Shown: positions 16,559 through 24,431, numbered from the stretch's first letter. The stretch is DNA of 35,140 nucleotides from Bacteroidales bacterium UBA1215 (GCA_002309475.1 DBXJ01000059.1:54123-89262), one strand, 5' to 3'. The notes: generated by a model from the sequence alone, not told the origin. Program-made: numbers and translations.

Positions 16559-18169
16559 TTAGGACAATCTTTCGCCTTTCGTGTTAATCAAGAATTCCTC
16601 GCCATCTTTACTTACTGTATCAACCCCACTTTCGTCAAATACTATTAAAGAGTCGTATTCACAGGGTATCACAACCTGACCTTTTGCATCAATGGCGCCC
16701 CATTTACCGTTATAGTCTTTCATCGTGGCATAGCCATTTCTCAATCCTCTCATGTCGGGATAATCAAGGTTGAATGGAGCAACCACTTCGTCCTTCTCAT
16801 TAATAATTCCATAGAAACCATTTAACTTGGCAACAGAAAGACCATTTTCAAAAGAGTATATGTGATCATACTTCACTGCTATTTGCTCTTCGCCTTTGGC
16901 GTTCACATAACCATACTTATAACCATCTGGCATATCAATTCGAACCCTACACAATCCATTATCATTGAAACTCCAAATACTATCATATTTGAAAGGAGTA
17001 ATATTTTTGAGATTTGAGTCAATTATACCATACTTGCCATTTCTTTTCAATTCATAACAGCCATCGCTACAACTTTTTATCACAGGTGTATTGTCCTCTT
17101 TAAGAACAGGAATACCATTGAAGGATGTCAACTCCTTGTTTTGATGGCATACTGTTACAGGAACAGAAGAGAAAAGTTCTTCAAAAAGATCATTATGACG
17201 CACAAAATCTTTTCCAATATAAACTTGTTCTACACAATTGACAATGCGATGGAAATGCATATGAAATTGCATTTCGATTTCATAATCACACATATGCATA
17301 TCGAAACACCATACGCCATCCAAGCCTAATGTTTTAGTTGTATCGTCCCAAAAATAGGTCGGCGGAATACAAACAGGTGTCCATTTTGCCATGATGGGCT
17401 TACCTCCAATATTTACAGAACTACCAGCCATAGGCAATGAAACATTACCATTCATTTCATCAAGCATTTCATATTCTCCAATGAATATCTTATACTCTTC
17501 GATGTATTTCCTAAGCGATTTGCCACCACCCAGATACTGATCCATGATATTTGCACCATATCCATAGCAACACTTCTTACTGCTTACATTGCCATACACC
17601 CAATCGTAGTAGGGGCTATGAGTCTCATACATATACAACAACATTCCGAATTCTGCCAAAGGTTCTTCCACGAACATCGCGTATGGAAAGTGCTCATGCC
17701 CGGGGCGGTTGAAATAAGCGTGCATAACCTCGTGAGCGAAGGTCGATACCAGATATTCATCCATCTTGCTTGTATCGGCATCCGCCATTGCCTCAGGATA
17801 AAGTATAATGATATTCTTTTGACTGTCATACAAACCGAGAATCCTCATCAATGAATGAGTATTCTGTTCTGTAGATAGTCTTTTAATCCTTTTCAATATC
17901 TTACTGTATTCTTCCTCTAAAGACTTATCTTCGCGTATCCTTTCTTTGATCTGTTGAAGCACTTTCTGCCAGTGTTCCATGGCCTTTTCGTAATAATCGT
18001 CCACTGAACGTGTTGGTTTGCCGGGTTCAATGTGTACATCTACCTTTAACTTTGTAAGAATGTCGTCAAGCGATTTGAAGCCATCCATCATAAAGGGTAT
18101 GCTGACAGATTGCTCTAGTAAGGATTTCTGTGCGGGAGTTAATAAATTTAAATTGTCCGAAATTTTCAT
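16559..18169 (-). CDS. Putative zinc metalloprotease with C-terminal WG repeats, 536 aa
   Basis: The catalytic core shows F-A-H-E-V-M-H-A-Y-F with H146, E147 and H150, then V-E-E-P-L-A-E-F-G from 167, with E168/E169 as possible third ligand and the same spacing as in the downstream paralogue. A charged helix (about 60-100) precedes it. From about residue 370 to the end there are WG-type repeats (Y-E-L-K-R-N-G-K-Y-G-I-I-D, Y-K-Y-G-Y-V-N-A-K-G, L-N-G-F-Y-G-I-I-N, Y-N-G-K-W-G-A-I-D), a beta-rich module usually thought to bind proteins. No signal peptide is seen. It is probably transcribed with the smaller paralogue, whose ATG follows the stop after 6 bp. Confidence 0.8.
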   Translation of the reverse strand: MKISDNLNLLTPAQKSLLEQSVSIPFMMDGFKSLDDILTKLKVDVHIEPGKPTRSVDDYYEKAMEHWQKVLQQIKERIREDKSLEEEYSKILKRIKRLSTEQNTHSLMRILGLYDSQKNIIILYPEAMADADTSKMDEYLVSTFAHEVMHAYFNRPGHEHFPYAMFVEEPLAEFGMLLYMYETHSPYYDWVYGNVSSKKCCYGYGANIMDQYLGGGKSLRKYIEEYKIFIGEYEMLDEMNGNVSLPMAGSSVNIGGKPIMAKWTPVCIPPTYFWDDTTKTLGLDGVWCFDMHMCDYEIEMQFHMHFHRIVNCVEQVYIGKDFVRHNDLFEELFSSVPVTVCHQNKELTSFNGIPVLKEDNTPVIKSCSDGCYELKRNGKYGIIDSNLKNITPFKYDSIWSFNDNGLCRVRIDMPDGYKYGYVNAKGEEQIAVKYDHIYSFENGLSVAKLNGFYGIINEKDEVVAPFNLDYPDMRGLRNGYATMKDYNGKWGAIDAKGQVVIPCEYDSLIVFDESGVDTVSKDGEEFLINTKGERLS

Positions 18170-18178
18170 ATTTTACTA

Positions 18179-18209
18179 CGATTTCCTATACATCGCGAGG
18201 TTTTTAATT
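18179..18209 (-). repeat. Leader element copy 2
   Basis: Second copy of the CGATT(A/T)CCTATACATC element, 9 bp upstream of the ATG of the WG-repeat metalloprotease. On the transcribed strand it reads ATG TAT AGG AAA TCG TAG, a five-codon mini-ORF ending just before the real start. It lies downstream of the candidate promoter at 18262-18269, hence in the 5' leader. Confidence 0.7.
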
Positions 18210-18261
18210 GTTACTTATTTCTTTCATTTTAATGGAATATTTTTGGTGTTATTCCACGGAA

Positions 18262-18269
18262 CAAAAGTA
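18262..18269 (-). promoter_or_regulatory. Candidate -7 element (TACTTTTG)
   Basis: TACTTTTG on the minus strand fits the Bacteroidota -7 consensus TAnnTTTG, about 93 bp upstream of the metalloprotease start. No clear TTG -33 box sits at the usual distance, so the call is moderate. Confidence 0.4.
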
Positions 18270-18411
18270 TAACATATTTTTATACTCCTCTAAATTTTGC
18301 TAGTAGCAGGAAATTTACAAGTGATTATCAATGCATAAAAAGAAAGTTTTCGATAATACAATACAAATATTTTTGTTTTAAAGCGAGTGTAAAATATTGC
18401 GGTGTAATTCC

Positions 18412-19650
18412 TTATTTGGCAATTTGTTTTGATTCTATTTTTTTGTACATTTCTAGATACTTTTTATTAGTCACACTATATTTGCCAAGGTCAATATTGT
18501 TTTGAGAAAGACCAAGACCATATCTTGAATTGCCATAAGAATCCTTACCCCTAATCTCCAAAAGATAAGAGCTTTGATATGTTTTTTTTAGAGCTTCGAT
18601 ATCAAATTCATTTTTAAAGAATGTATTTATTGAGGAAACAGCAGGCAAGAACGTATTTACTTCCTTGTCCCACCATGAGCTAGTATCTTTTTCACTCTTA
18701 CTATAATCGCAACTTATATCCCTATAAATTGCCAGCAAAACTTCCTTGTAATTTTCCAGTTCGACTTGAGAAACCAGTCCGGGCAAGTTGATATTATGAG
18801 ATACTAGTTCTATTTGCTGCAGAAAAAAAATGTATAATGCTTTGGCGACATAGCCTCTATTGAACGACACTTTTTTGTTGTCATTTTCGGAGATTTTAAT
18901 GTAAATGTTGTCGTCCTTGACGAAAATAGGACATACCTTCTTCTGTTTACCCTTTCTTTGTTGCTCTTTCAAAAATGTTGCCAATAGTTCTTCGGGAGTA
19001 ATACCATTAGTTTTCGCAATCCGTTTAATTTTATCATCAAGATCCGAGATTCCCTGTTTCAGATTTCTAGTTACTATCTTAGGTTCGGGCAGATTGACCA
19101 AAAAACTCATCATCCCGAAACCACTTGATGATGATCTAGAATATTGCTCATATTTTTTTTCCTGTTGGTAGGCATAATACGATTTTCCCATCAACCGTTC
19201 AAAATCATTCTCCGCCACATAACATGCAAACGATTTTGCTTTTTCAAAAGCATCTTCTATGGGAATTGAATCAAAATTTAAATAGGAACAAACTGCGTAA
19301 TCATCTTTCATTACATTGCCTTTGGTAAATGATGGCATGTAACGGGCAGTAAGACATCCTCCTTTGTCTGCGGAAAGACATTCTCGCATATTTTCTACAA
19401 CCTCGTTAACTTCTTCAGTATCGTATGTGGCATTAAGTTTCGCCTGCAAATAATCGCTGTCGAGTTCCTTCTGCGATACATATTGCAACTTTATCGGGAA
19501 CGGCAACATATCTGTATTCATGAATAGCTGACCGGCTTGTTGCAACTGTCGCATTGTATTGTTCAAAGCCTCGTTGTTGAGACTTTCCACATAATAAATG
19601 GTATCGTAGCGAAGCGGTACTGGTGTCGGAAGAGAGGTTTGTTTTAACAT
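18412..19650 (-). CDS. Hypothetical protein, 412 aa, partner of the nuclease-like gene
   Basis: I do not recognise the family. The N-terminal half is mixed alpha/beta. A Ser-rich linker (S-R-S-S-S-S-G-F-G) lies near residue 172, and a basic segment (Q-Q-R-K-G-K-Q-K-K) near 235. The C-terminal third contains V-A-K-A-L-Y-I-F-F-L-Q-Q followed by E-L-E-N-Y-K-E-V-L-L-A-I-Y, a helical pattern I associate from memory with several uncharacterised Bacteroidota proteins. There is no signal peptide. It starts 37 bp after the stop of the PD-(D/E)XK-like gene, so the two are probably one operon. Confidence 0.65.
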   Translation of the reverse strand: MLKQTSLPTPVPLRYDTIYYVESLNNEALNNTMRQLQQAGQLFMNTDMLPFPIKLQYVSQKELDSDYLQAKLNATYDTEEVNEVVENMRECLSADKGGCLTARYMPSFTKGNVMKDDYAVCSYLNFDSIPIEDAFEKAKSFACYVAENDFERLMGKSYYAYQQEKKYEQYSRSSSSGFGMMSFLVNLPEPKIVTRNLKQGISDLDDKIKRIAKTNGITPEELLATFLKEQQRKGKQKKVCPIFVKDDNIYIKISENDNKKVSFNRGYVAKALYIFFLQQIELVSHNINLPGLVSQVELENYKEVLLAIYRDISCDYSKSEKDTSSWWDKEVNTFLPAVSSINTFFKNEFDIEALKKTYQSSYLLEIRGKDSYGNSRYGLGLSQNNIDLGKYSVTNKKYLEMYKKIESKQIAK

Positions 19651-19687
19651 GGGGATTATGAATGATGACTATTTCTTTTTCATTACA

Positions 19688-20788
19688 CTATTTGAATGTT
19701 TCTTTTATTTCCACATCAATCAGCCTTTTTGACTTATCAAGTTCGCATCCTTCATAGAAATTAAATAGGTCGGCCTTTGAAAGGGTTCCTTCTTGTAGGA
19801 ATTTCTCAAGATACTTCTGGTTGAATTCCATCATTTTGAGATTCTTCTCCAATTGGTCAAGGATATTCTGGTTGTTTGTGTTGCTTTCTTCGTTAATCTT
19901 GATGTTCTTTTCAACCATAGCCTTGATGGTTTGAATTTCTTTGACATCCTTTATAATACGGTTTACCATTATCTTCATCAAGTCGGGATCGTAATCGGTG
20001 CTTTTGGCGTTCATGGCAATGTCGCGAGCCAGCAGATAGGCGATGTAAAGGTTATCAAAACGGCCCGCCTGTATATCTACCACTACCACAAAACCAACTT
20101 GTGGGATATAGGTGACACCTATTGTTTTTTTTACATCATCCTTGACACAACTCACATCGAAAACAATAATGCTAACTTGGCTATCGCGGTTGTAATCGGT
20201 CTCGATGAGCTGGCTCCAAGCGGTATCGGTTTTCGACGTCTTGGGGTTAAAATTCTTTATGTCACCCATTCCAATCGATGCGTTGAGTTTGCTCTCAATT
20301 CCTATTTTTATTTTTTTCCCGGTATCGGTTTCATTGTCATTTTTGATGTAGCACAATATGTCACCCGTCTTGTTTTTGCCTTTGCACGGTTTGCTGCCTG
20401 TCTGGAAAGCTTCATCTTTCAGATTTCGTTTCTCGAAAAACGAGTTGAGGACGGTGACCAACTCCACTTCCGCCATCTCACCTTTCACTTGAGCAGCCTT
20501 TAGCATACTCTGGTTAAGGTCATAGCGATGTCTGAGGTTCATCAGTTCGACGCCTAAGTTGCTTTCAGTCTGGGTGAGGAAATTTTGTATACGATCCTCC
20601 TGAAGAGCGAGAATGCCTATGTGGAGTGCTTTTTTGAACATCGTGTCGTATTCGGTCTTTTTCACTTCGTTGCTTTTGAAGAAGTTGTACACGAGTTCAT
20701 CCTCCAGCTCGCACTGGTTTATCTTGATGATTTTCTTGCCGTCGGCTTCCGACAGGCTAATGATTTGAGTTTCTTCTTTTTTTGCCAT
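19688..20788 (-). CDS. PD-(D/E)XK-like nuclease domain protein with C-terminal coiled coil, 366 aa
   Basis: The central region fits a restriction-endonuclease-like fold: K-G-E-M-A-E (102-107) on a helix, then T-G-D-I-L-C-Y-I with Asp143, then I-G-I-E-S-K with Glu165 and Lys167, giving D-x21-E-x-K. This is followed by strands S-I-I-V-F-D-V and V-G-F-V-V-V-V-D-I. The arrangement is reminiscent of the DUF2130 group of predicted nucleases. The C-terminal 100 residues are helical and probably coiled coil (I-L-D-Q-L-E-K-N-L-K-M-M). It is cytoplasmic. It is the first of two close genes with the 412-aa unknown. A defence role is possible but unproven. Confidence 0.65.
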   Translation of the reverse strand: MAKKEETQIISLSEADGKKIIKINQCELEDELVYNFFKSNEVKKTEYDTMFKKALHIGILALQEDRIQNFLTQTESNLGVELMNLRHRYDLNQSMLKAAQVKGEMAEVELVTVLNSFFEKRNLKDEAFQTGSKPCKGKNKTGDILCYIKNDNETDTGKKIKIGIESKLNASIGMGDIKNFNPKTSKTDTAWSQLIETDYNRDSQVSIIVFDVSCVKDDVKKTIGVTYIPQVGFVVVVDIQAGRFDNLYIAYLLARDIAMNAKSTDYDPDLMKIMVNRIIKDVKEIQTIKAMVEKNIKINEESNTNNQNILDQLEKNLKMMEFNQKYLEKFLQEGTLSKADLFNFYEGCELDKSKRLIDVEIKETFK

Positions 20789-20906
20789 AACTCTTTTTTT
20801 GCCACATTCAAGTCACAAATGCAAATTGATTAAACAATTATTTTTTGCAAAATTACTTATTATTACAATACGTCAGTATTTTTCGTTATATTTTTTTCTT
20901 TAAAAA

Positions 20907-21083
20907 CTACAATTCGTATTCGTCATTCGGGTTATACACCAACTCGCCAAGGTGAAATAGTAATGCTTTCCCTACAAATATGCCGTAGTATTATAAGAAT
21001 AGGTTAGGAAACTTCTCCACAATCGGTTCCAATTTCTTTATAATTCGACCTACAGTAGCATTCGATTCGTGTAAAATTTTCAT
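20907..21083 (-). pseudogene. Small gene interrupted by an in-frame stop
   Basis: From the ATG at 21083 the frame reads M-K-I-L-H-E-S-N-A-T and continues to F-P-N-L-F-L, then TAA at 20991-20993. In the same frame it resumes Y-Y-G-I-F-V-G-K-A-L-L-F-H-L-G-E and ends D-E-Y-E-L at a TAG (20907-20909). Both halves have plausible protein composition, so this looks like one 58-residue product split by a nonsense mutation, or the remnant of a larger gene. Like the metalloprotease gene it starts ATGAAAATTT directly behind a copy of the leader element. Family unknown. Confidence 0.55.
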
Positions 21084-21094
21084 TTTTTCAAATA

Positions 21095-21126
21095 CGATTA
21101 CCTATACATCGTGAGGTGTTTAAATT
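21095..21126 (-). repeat. Leader element copy 3
   Basis: Third copy of CGATT(A/T)CCTATACATC with GAGGT and a T-rich tail, 12 bp upstream of the broken gene at 20907-21083. The transcribed strand reads ATG TAT AGG TAA as in copy 1. Confidence 0.7.
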
Positions 21127-21278
21127 ATTGGAACCTCTAATTTTTACTGATCTCCTCCTTGATAGGTAATGATAACCGAGGTTCTCTTAAAGCAAGCACC
21201 ACTACCAATTCGGTTTTATTTTATTGTGCAAAAATACTTAAATTTATAATACGATGCTCTTCTTAGAAGGATTTTTTT

Positions 21279-21551
21279 CTATTTTTTATTTTCTTTTTTA
21301 TTAGATATAGAGGAGTCTATTTTTTTTAACCATTCTTCAATTTCACTGTCATCTTCAAGAAAACAGTTTTCTTTTCCGATGTTTTTTCCCAAAGGGTTTC
21401 CGGATGTTTTTTGTTTGGTATATGCGGATAAATCCTTTGTTTGTTTTTGAATAACATCAATTGGAATATTCAATAAATCTTCTTGTATTAGATTTATTAA
21501 TTTCTTTTTATCATTTTCTATAAACTCATCAAAATTTTTATTCTTCTCCAT
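21279..21551 (-). CDS. Tagged small protein, 90 aa (MEKNKNFDEF)
   Basis: The N-terminus M-E-K-N-K-N-F-D-E-F-I-E is the tag shared by the AT-rich cluster. The rest is helical and charged, Lys-rich, with L-I-N-L-I-Q-E-D-L-L shortly after the tag and an E-I-E-E-W-L-K-K segment near the C-terminus. There is no signal peptide. It overlaps the upstream gene by 14 bp, so it has no promoter of its own and depends on the one at 21975-22004. It is the last gene of the cluster. Function unknown. Confidence 0.65.
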   Translation of the reverse strand: MEKNKNFDEFIENDKKKLINLIQEDLLNIPIDVIQKQTKDLSAYTKQKTSGNPLGKNIGKENCFLEDDSEIEEWLKKIDSSISNKKENKK

Positions 21552-21960
21552 ACTTTTTTTTCAACTTCAAATACTCTTTGTATTCCTTATCCTCTTTCTC
21601 CTTTTGTTTCTTTTCTTCAACTTTACGTATCTCTTCTAATTTATCATTGACTTGTTTTTCAAGTGGAATGTTGAGATTTATTGTCAAAACATCATAATCA
21701 TCATCACCACTATATCCTTTTTTAAAAACAAGTTCTGGATTTTCAACATTACCATAAACAACAGGGTCACACCAATTAAAAAACACATCTGGATATTGTT
21801 CGTAATGCCATTGACAAGATTCTATCATACATTCCCACCCATCAATTTTTTTGAGTTCATCTAAAATCTTATAAGCTTCTTTATTAATATTTTCTTCAAG
21901 GTCATCAATCTTTGAACTCAACTCTCTAATTTCCTTATAATAATTTTTTATTTGTTCCAT
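21538..21960 (-). CDS. Coiled-coil protein with divergent tag, 140 aa
   Basis: Begins M-E-Q-I-K-N-Y-Y-K-E-I, a divergent form of the cluster tag (M-x-x-I-K-N-F-D-E-F). Residues about 10-40 and 105-140 are charged helices, probably coiled coil, and the middle holds a tryptophan-rich segment (D-G-W-E-C-M-I-E-S-C-Q-W-H). Promoter repeat copy A ends only 14 bp before the ATG, a much shorter leader than elsewhere in the cluster. It overlaps the next gene by 14 bp. Function unknown. Confidence 0.65.
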   Translation of the reverse strand: MEQIKNYYKEIRELSSKIDDLEENINKEAYKILDELKKIDGWECMIESCQWHYEQYPDVFFNWCDPVVYGNVENPELVFKKGYSGDDDYDVLTINLNIPLEKQVNDKLEEIRKVEEKKQKEKEDKEYKEYLKLKKKYGEE

Positions 21961-21974
21961 AAAAACTTTTTTTA

Positions 21975-22004
21975 CAAAGATACTATTTATTTTTGGGAAA
22001 ACAA
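21975..22004 (-). promoter_or_regulatory. Cluster promoter repeat, copy A
   Basis: On the minus strand TTG, 19 bases, TATCTTTG: an exact match to the Bacteroidota TTG-N19-TAnnTTTG promoter. The sequence between the boxes is nearly identical in all seven copies. It drives the 140-aa gene and overlaps the 3' half of the orphan tag ORF at 21987-22061. Confidence 0.8.
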
Positions 22005-22061
22005 AATAAATTGAAGTTTTTTAAATTCTACAAATTCACCAGAATCTTTAATATATACCAT
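21987..22061 (-). pseudogene. Orphan tag ORF, 24 codons, degenerate
   Basis: Reads M-V-Y-I-K-D-S-G-E-F-V-E-F-K-K-L-Q and runs into promoter copy A before a stop. It matches the orphan tag at 25618-25671 through E-F-V-E-F-K-K-L-Q and has two substitutions in the tag core. It lies 12 bp after the stop of the 227-aa gene. It is best seen as a leftover tag whose protein body was lost. Confidence 0.55.
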
Positions 22062-22073
22062 ACTGATGTTTTT

Positions 22074-22757
22074 TTAACATTCTACATTTAGACCTTTTAA
22101 AACTTGTTCAAGTGCTCCATAATCATCCATAGGCTCTATATCTGCAAGATAAATTTTATTTTTATTCAAATCTTTTACAAGAACCGTTTCTTGTTCAAAA
22201 TATTGTGCAACGAGTTCAGCAACTTTTAATAGTGATTCACTTGACAATCCGTTTATTTCAAATGTTATACTGTTTTCATCGTATACTTTATTATTATCAC
22301 TTTGATATTTTCCACGAAAACAATGTCCTATACTATAAGCATAAAAATTTTCGTCATTTGAATTATTAAAATTTCTTCTTGCCTTTTCAATTTTTTTATC
22401 AACAAAAATTCTATTTATAAGTGTTTTCCAAAAATTTTCAAACTTTTTCTTTATTTTATTAAATCCCTTTTCATCACTGATAACATTTACATCGGTAGAA
22501 AAAACAATAATACCACCACGATATTTTTTTAAACCATATTGTTTATTATGAACACCTTCATCAAGTATAAAAGAGTTTTTATTTTCAATACACTCTTTTA
22601 TATATCCACCTCTTTGAAATGAAATGCCATTTGGCATCGATTCACCATCAGGATGAAAATTTTTAATTTCTTTAAAATTGGAAATTGAACATTTTTTAAA
22701 TATTTTTATCAATTGTTCTGTTTTATTGAATTCATCAAAATTTTTAATATTTTTCAT
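22074..22757 (-). CDS. Tagged hypothetical protein, 227 aa (MKNIKNFDEF)
   Basis: I chose the ATG at 22757 because it begins exactly with the cluster tag M-K-N-I-K-N-F-D-E-F; the nine codons upstream fall in the shared leader repeat. The body is a Lys/Asn-rich alpha/beta protein with a G-G-I-I-V-F-S-T-D-V strand, a Y-S-I-G-H-C-F-R-G-K-Y segment, and a C-terminal E-S-L-L-K-V-A-E-L-V helix. There is no signal peptide and I recognise no family. Promoter copy B lies 40 bp upstream. Confidence 0.7.
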   Translation of the reverse strand: MKNIKNFDEFNKTEQLIKIFKKCSISNFKEIKNFHPDGESMPNGISFQRGGYIKECIENKNSFILDEGVHNKQYGLKKYRGGIIVFSTDVNVISDEKGFNKIKKKFENFWKTLINRIFVDKKIEKARRNFNNSNDENFYAYSIGHCFRGKYQSDNNKVYDENSITFEINGLSSESLLKVAELVAQYFEQETVLVKDLNKNKIYLADIEPMDDYGALEQVLKGLNVEC

Positions 22758-22797
22758 ATCTACTATATTTTTTATATTATACAATATTTATTTTTTA

Positions 22798-22827
22798 CAA
22801 AGATACTATTTATTTTTGGGAAAACAA
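22798..22827 (-). promoter_or_regulatory. Cluster promoter repeat, copy B
   Basis: TTG-N19-TATCTTTG on the minus strand, 40 bp from the ATG of the 227-aa tagged gene. The leader between box and ATG is nearly the same as in copies C and F, and the similarity continues into the first codons of the gene. Confidence 0.85.
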
Positions 22828-22844
22828 AATAAATTGATAAGAAT

Positions 22845-23393
22845 TTACACATCATAATCTTCCAAATAAGATTGATATTGTGGTAATGCTACTAATTTTT
22901 TTTCTGTAAAATATTTTTTTAGTGTATTTTGTCCATTTTGTGTTGCTGAATAATCACTTTCTCTATTCCATTCATAAATGGCACGTTCTAAATTGTCTTT
23001 GAAAGTTCCAAATTTTGATGGTTTTGGTGTCTCAAATAAAAAAACACGAAAACCTGATACAATTTCATCATATCCTGTCCAACTACATTGAGTTCTATTA
23101 GAATTATGTATATTTTTGTCTTTATCAAGTTGAAATATTAAATTGATTTCGTCTTTACATAAAATATCCACCAATGATATTTCAAAATTGAACGATGGAT
23201 TCTTTTTATTTTTATCATTACTATGATATATGTGTATATGAGGGGTAGGTCTATCACCACTCATTATTCCGTGAGTTGCTATTTGATAGATATTATTACC
23301 CCATCTTTCTTCACCAAAAGTAGCCATTTCCAACAACATATTATCATTATCGTTGGTAGATACAAATTCATCAAAATTTTTAATATGTGCCAT
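22845..23393 (-). CDS. Tagged PHIHI-motif protein, 182 aa (MAHIKNFDEF)
   Basis: Starts M-A-H-I-K-N-F-D-E-F-V; the ATG at 23393 is chosen for the tag. Shortly after come L-L-E-M-A-T-F-G and then R-P-T-P-H-I-H-I-Y-H, followed by E-I-S-L-V-D and a C-terminal Y-E-W-N-R-E helix. The order tag, L-L-E-M-A, P-H-x-H-I, E-W-N-R is shared with the 147-aa protein at 25683-26126, so the two are distant paralogues. The P-H-x-H-I motif recalls the metal- or nucleotide-binding histidines of small phage proteins such as DUF4160, without proof. No promoter repeat precedes it; its leader matches that of the orphan tag at 25618-25671. Confidence 0.7.
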   Translation of the reverse strand: MAHIKNFDEFVSTNDNDNMLLEMATFGEERWGNNIYQIATHGIMSGDRPTPHIHIYHSNDKNKKNPSFNFEISLVDILCKDEINLIFQLDKDKNIHNSNRTQCSWTGYDEIVSGFRVFLFETPKPSKFGTFKDNLERAIYEWNRESDYSATQNGQNTLKKYFTEKKLVALPQYQSYLEDYDV

Positions 23394-23426
23394 AATCAAT
23401 GTGTTTATTATCAATTTTAGTTGTAA

Positions 23427-24302
23427 TTACCATTCAACAATACCATCAATATCGGAGATATATTTATATTCTTTACAACACGGAAATTCATATTGACAGA
23501 AAGATTCAACAAAAGAAAAACGTTGTGGTCTTGCAGGGGTGAAAAATCCAAGTTCTTTTATTTTCTTACTCATCACTGTTGTCGTGAAATATTTTTGTTC
23601 CATATCATCCACTAAAACTTTATTGAATTTCATCACGATTTCACCTTTTTCGTTCATCCACACAGCATTACCATCATCGGGATATTTCACAGAAAAACAT
23701 TCTTGGTCAAACTCTTCTTTTCGACATAAATGTCTTCCGTATTCAATCAGTTCGTCAAAGGTGCATTTATATTTGTGTTCCTTTGAATCAATCTTTCCAC
23801 GATGAACCATATCAATTTTATTAACATACACAACGAATGAATGTTCAAGAACATTCACTCCGTTTTCAACATATCCACCAGCTGATACGGAAAATGTGTA
23901 TCCATCATTCTTCAATCTTTCTTTTAGTTTTTCTGTTGCCTGCTTGTTTTCTGAATTGTTTTTGTTCTGTAACTGATTGGCTTTCTTTTGCAAATTTATA
24001 ATTGTGGAATGGTTATATCCGTTTTTATCGAGATTATTTAGTGTTAAAATAAAACGTTTGAAATAATCAGTCTTTTCAGTTTCTTGGTCAATGTGTAAAT
24101 CATCAAGAGACATATCAAGCATATTAGTATATTCTGCTATATCATCTTTGTGTCTTCTTGAAATATCAATACATCCACTTATTATGATATACCCATCCTT
24201 GTTGTGACGTTGAAAAAGGTTTCTAATGTCTTTTACTTCAAGCAACGGTGCTTTGTAAATCCGTTGTTCTCTATAAATGTCAGACAAATCTATATTATCC
24301 AT
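23427..24302 (-). CDS. Hypothetical protein, 291 aa, behind a split tag
   Basis: Begins M-D-N-I-D-L-S-D-I-Y-R-E-Q without the cluster tag. The tag is present immediately upstream as a separate 21-codon ORF in another frame (24295-24360), whose stop overlaps this ATG. Removing one A from an A5 run would fuse them. The body has an L-L-E-V-K-D-I-R segment near residue 20, a strand Y-I-I-I-S-G-C-I-D-I, a charged coiled-coil-like middle and a C-terminal C-Q-Y-E-F-P-C-C segment. No family was recognised. Confidence 0.65.
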   Translation of the reverse strand: MDNIDLSDIYREQRIYKAPLLEVKDIRNLFQRHNKDGYIIISGCIDISRRHKDDIAEYTNMLDMSLDDLHIDQETEKTDYFKRFILTLNNLDKNGYNHSTIINLQKKANQLQNKNNSENKQATEKLKERLKNDGYTFSVSAGGYVENGVNVLEHSFVVYVNKIDMVHRGKIDSKEHKYKCTFDELIEYGRHLCRKEEFDQECFSVKYPDDGNAVWMNEKGEIVMKFNKVLVDDMEQKYFTTTVMSKKIKELGFFTPARPQRFSFVESFCQYEFPCCKEYKYISDIDGIVEW

Positions 24303-24360
24303 TCTTTTTAACGTTTTTATCGTTATTTACAAAGTAGTCAAAATTTTTAATATTTTTCAT
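24295..24360 (-). CDS. Split tag ORF, 21 aa (MKNIKNFDYF)
   Basis: Encodes M-K-N-I-K-N-F-D-Y-F-V-N-N-D-K-N-V and stops at TAA 24295-24297, eight bases overlapping the ATG of the 291-aa gene. It stands behind promoter copy C with the standard leader. Either it is a leader peptide that couples translation to the next gene, or the gene suffered a one-base frameshift in the A run at about 24304-24308. Confidence 0.5.
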   Translation of the reverse strand: MKNIKNFDYFVNNDKNVKKNG

Positions 24361-24401
24361 ATCTACTATATTTTTTATATTATACAATATTTATTTTTTT
24401 A

Positions 24402-24431
24402 CAAAGATACTATTTATTTTTGGAAAAACAA
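24402..24431 (-). promoter_or_regulatory. Cluster promoter repeat, copy C
   Basis: TTG-N19-TATCTTTG on the minus strand, 41 bp before the split tag ORF. It would transcribe the 291-aa gene and probably the 182-aa gene after it, which lacks its own copy. Confidence 0.85.

Larger units (their letters stand above)
20789..21278. other. Intergenic stretch with pseudogene, leader element and promoter
   Basis: This 490-bp gap between the nuclease-like gene and the AT-rich cluster holds a 59-codon broken reading frame (20907-21083), leader element copy 3 (21095-21126) and a candidate -7 box TATTTTTG on the minus strand (21229-21236). Just left of the -7 box, GAGGT (21113-21117) and ACCTC (21133-21137) could pair in the transcript. 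I see no tRNA or other RNA gene. Confidence 0.6.

Noticed and set aside
19853..20503. 216-codon plus-strand frame
   Set aside because: It is antisense to the 366-aa gene, whose strand, neighbours and nuclease-like motifs are convincing; the plus-strand product has no recognisable features.
24295..24310. Programmed ribosomal frameshift between tag and 291-aa gene
   Set aside because: The needed shift is +1, and the A5-G run does not form a standard -1 slippery heptamer; coupling or mutation explains it more simply.
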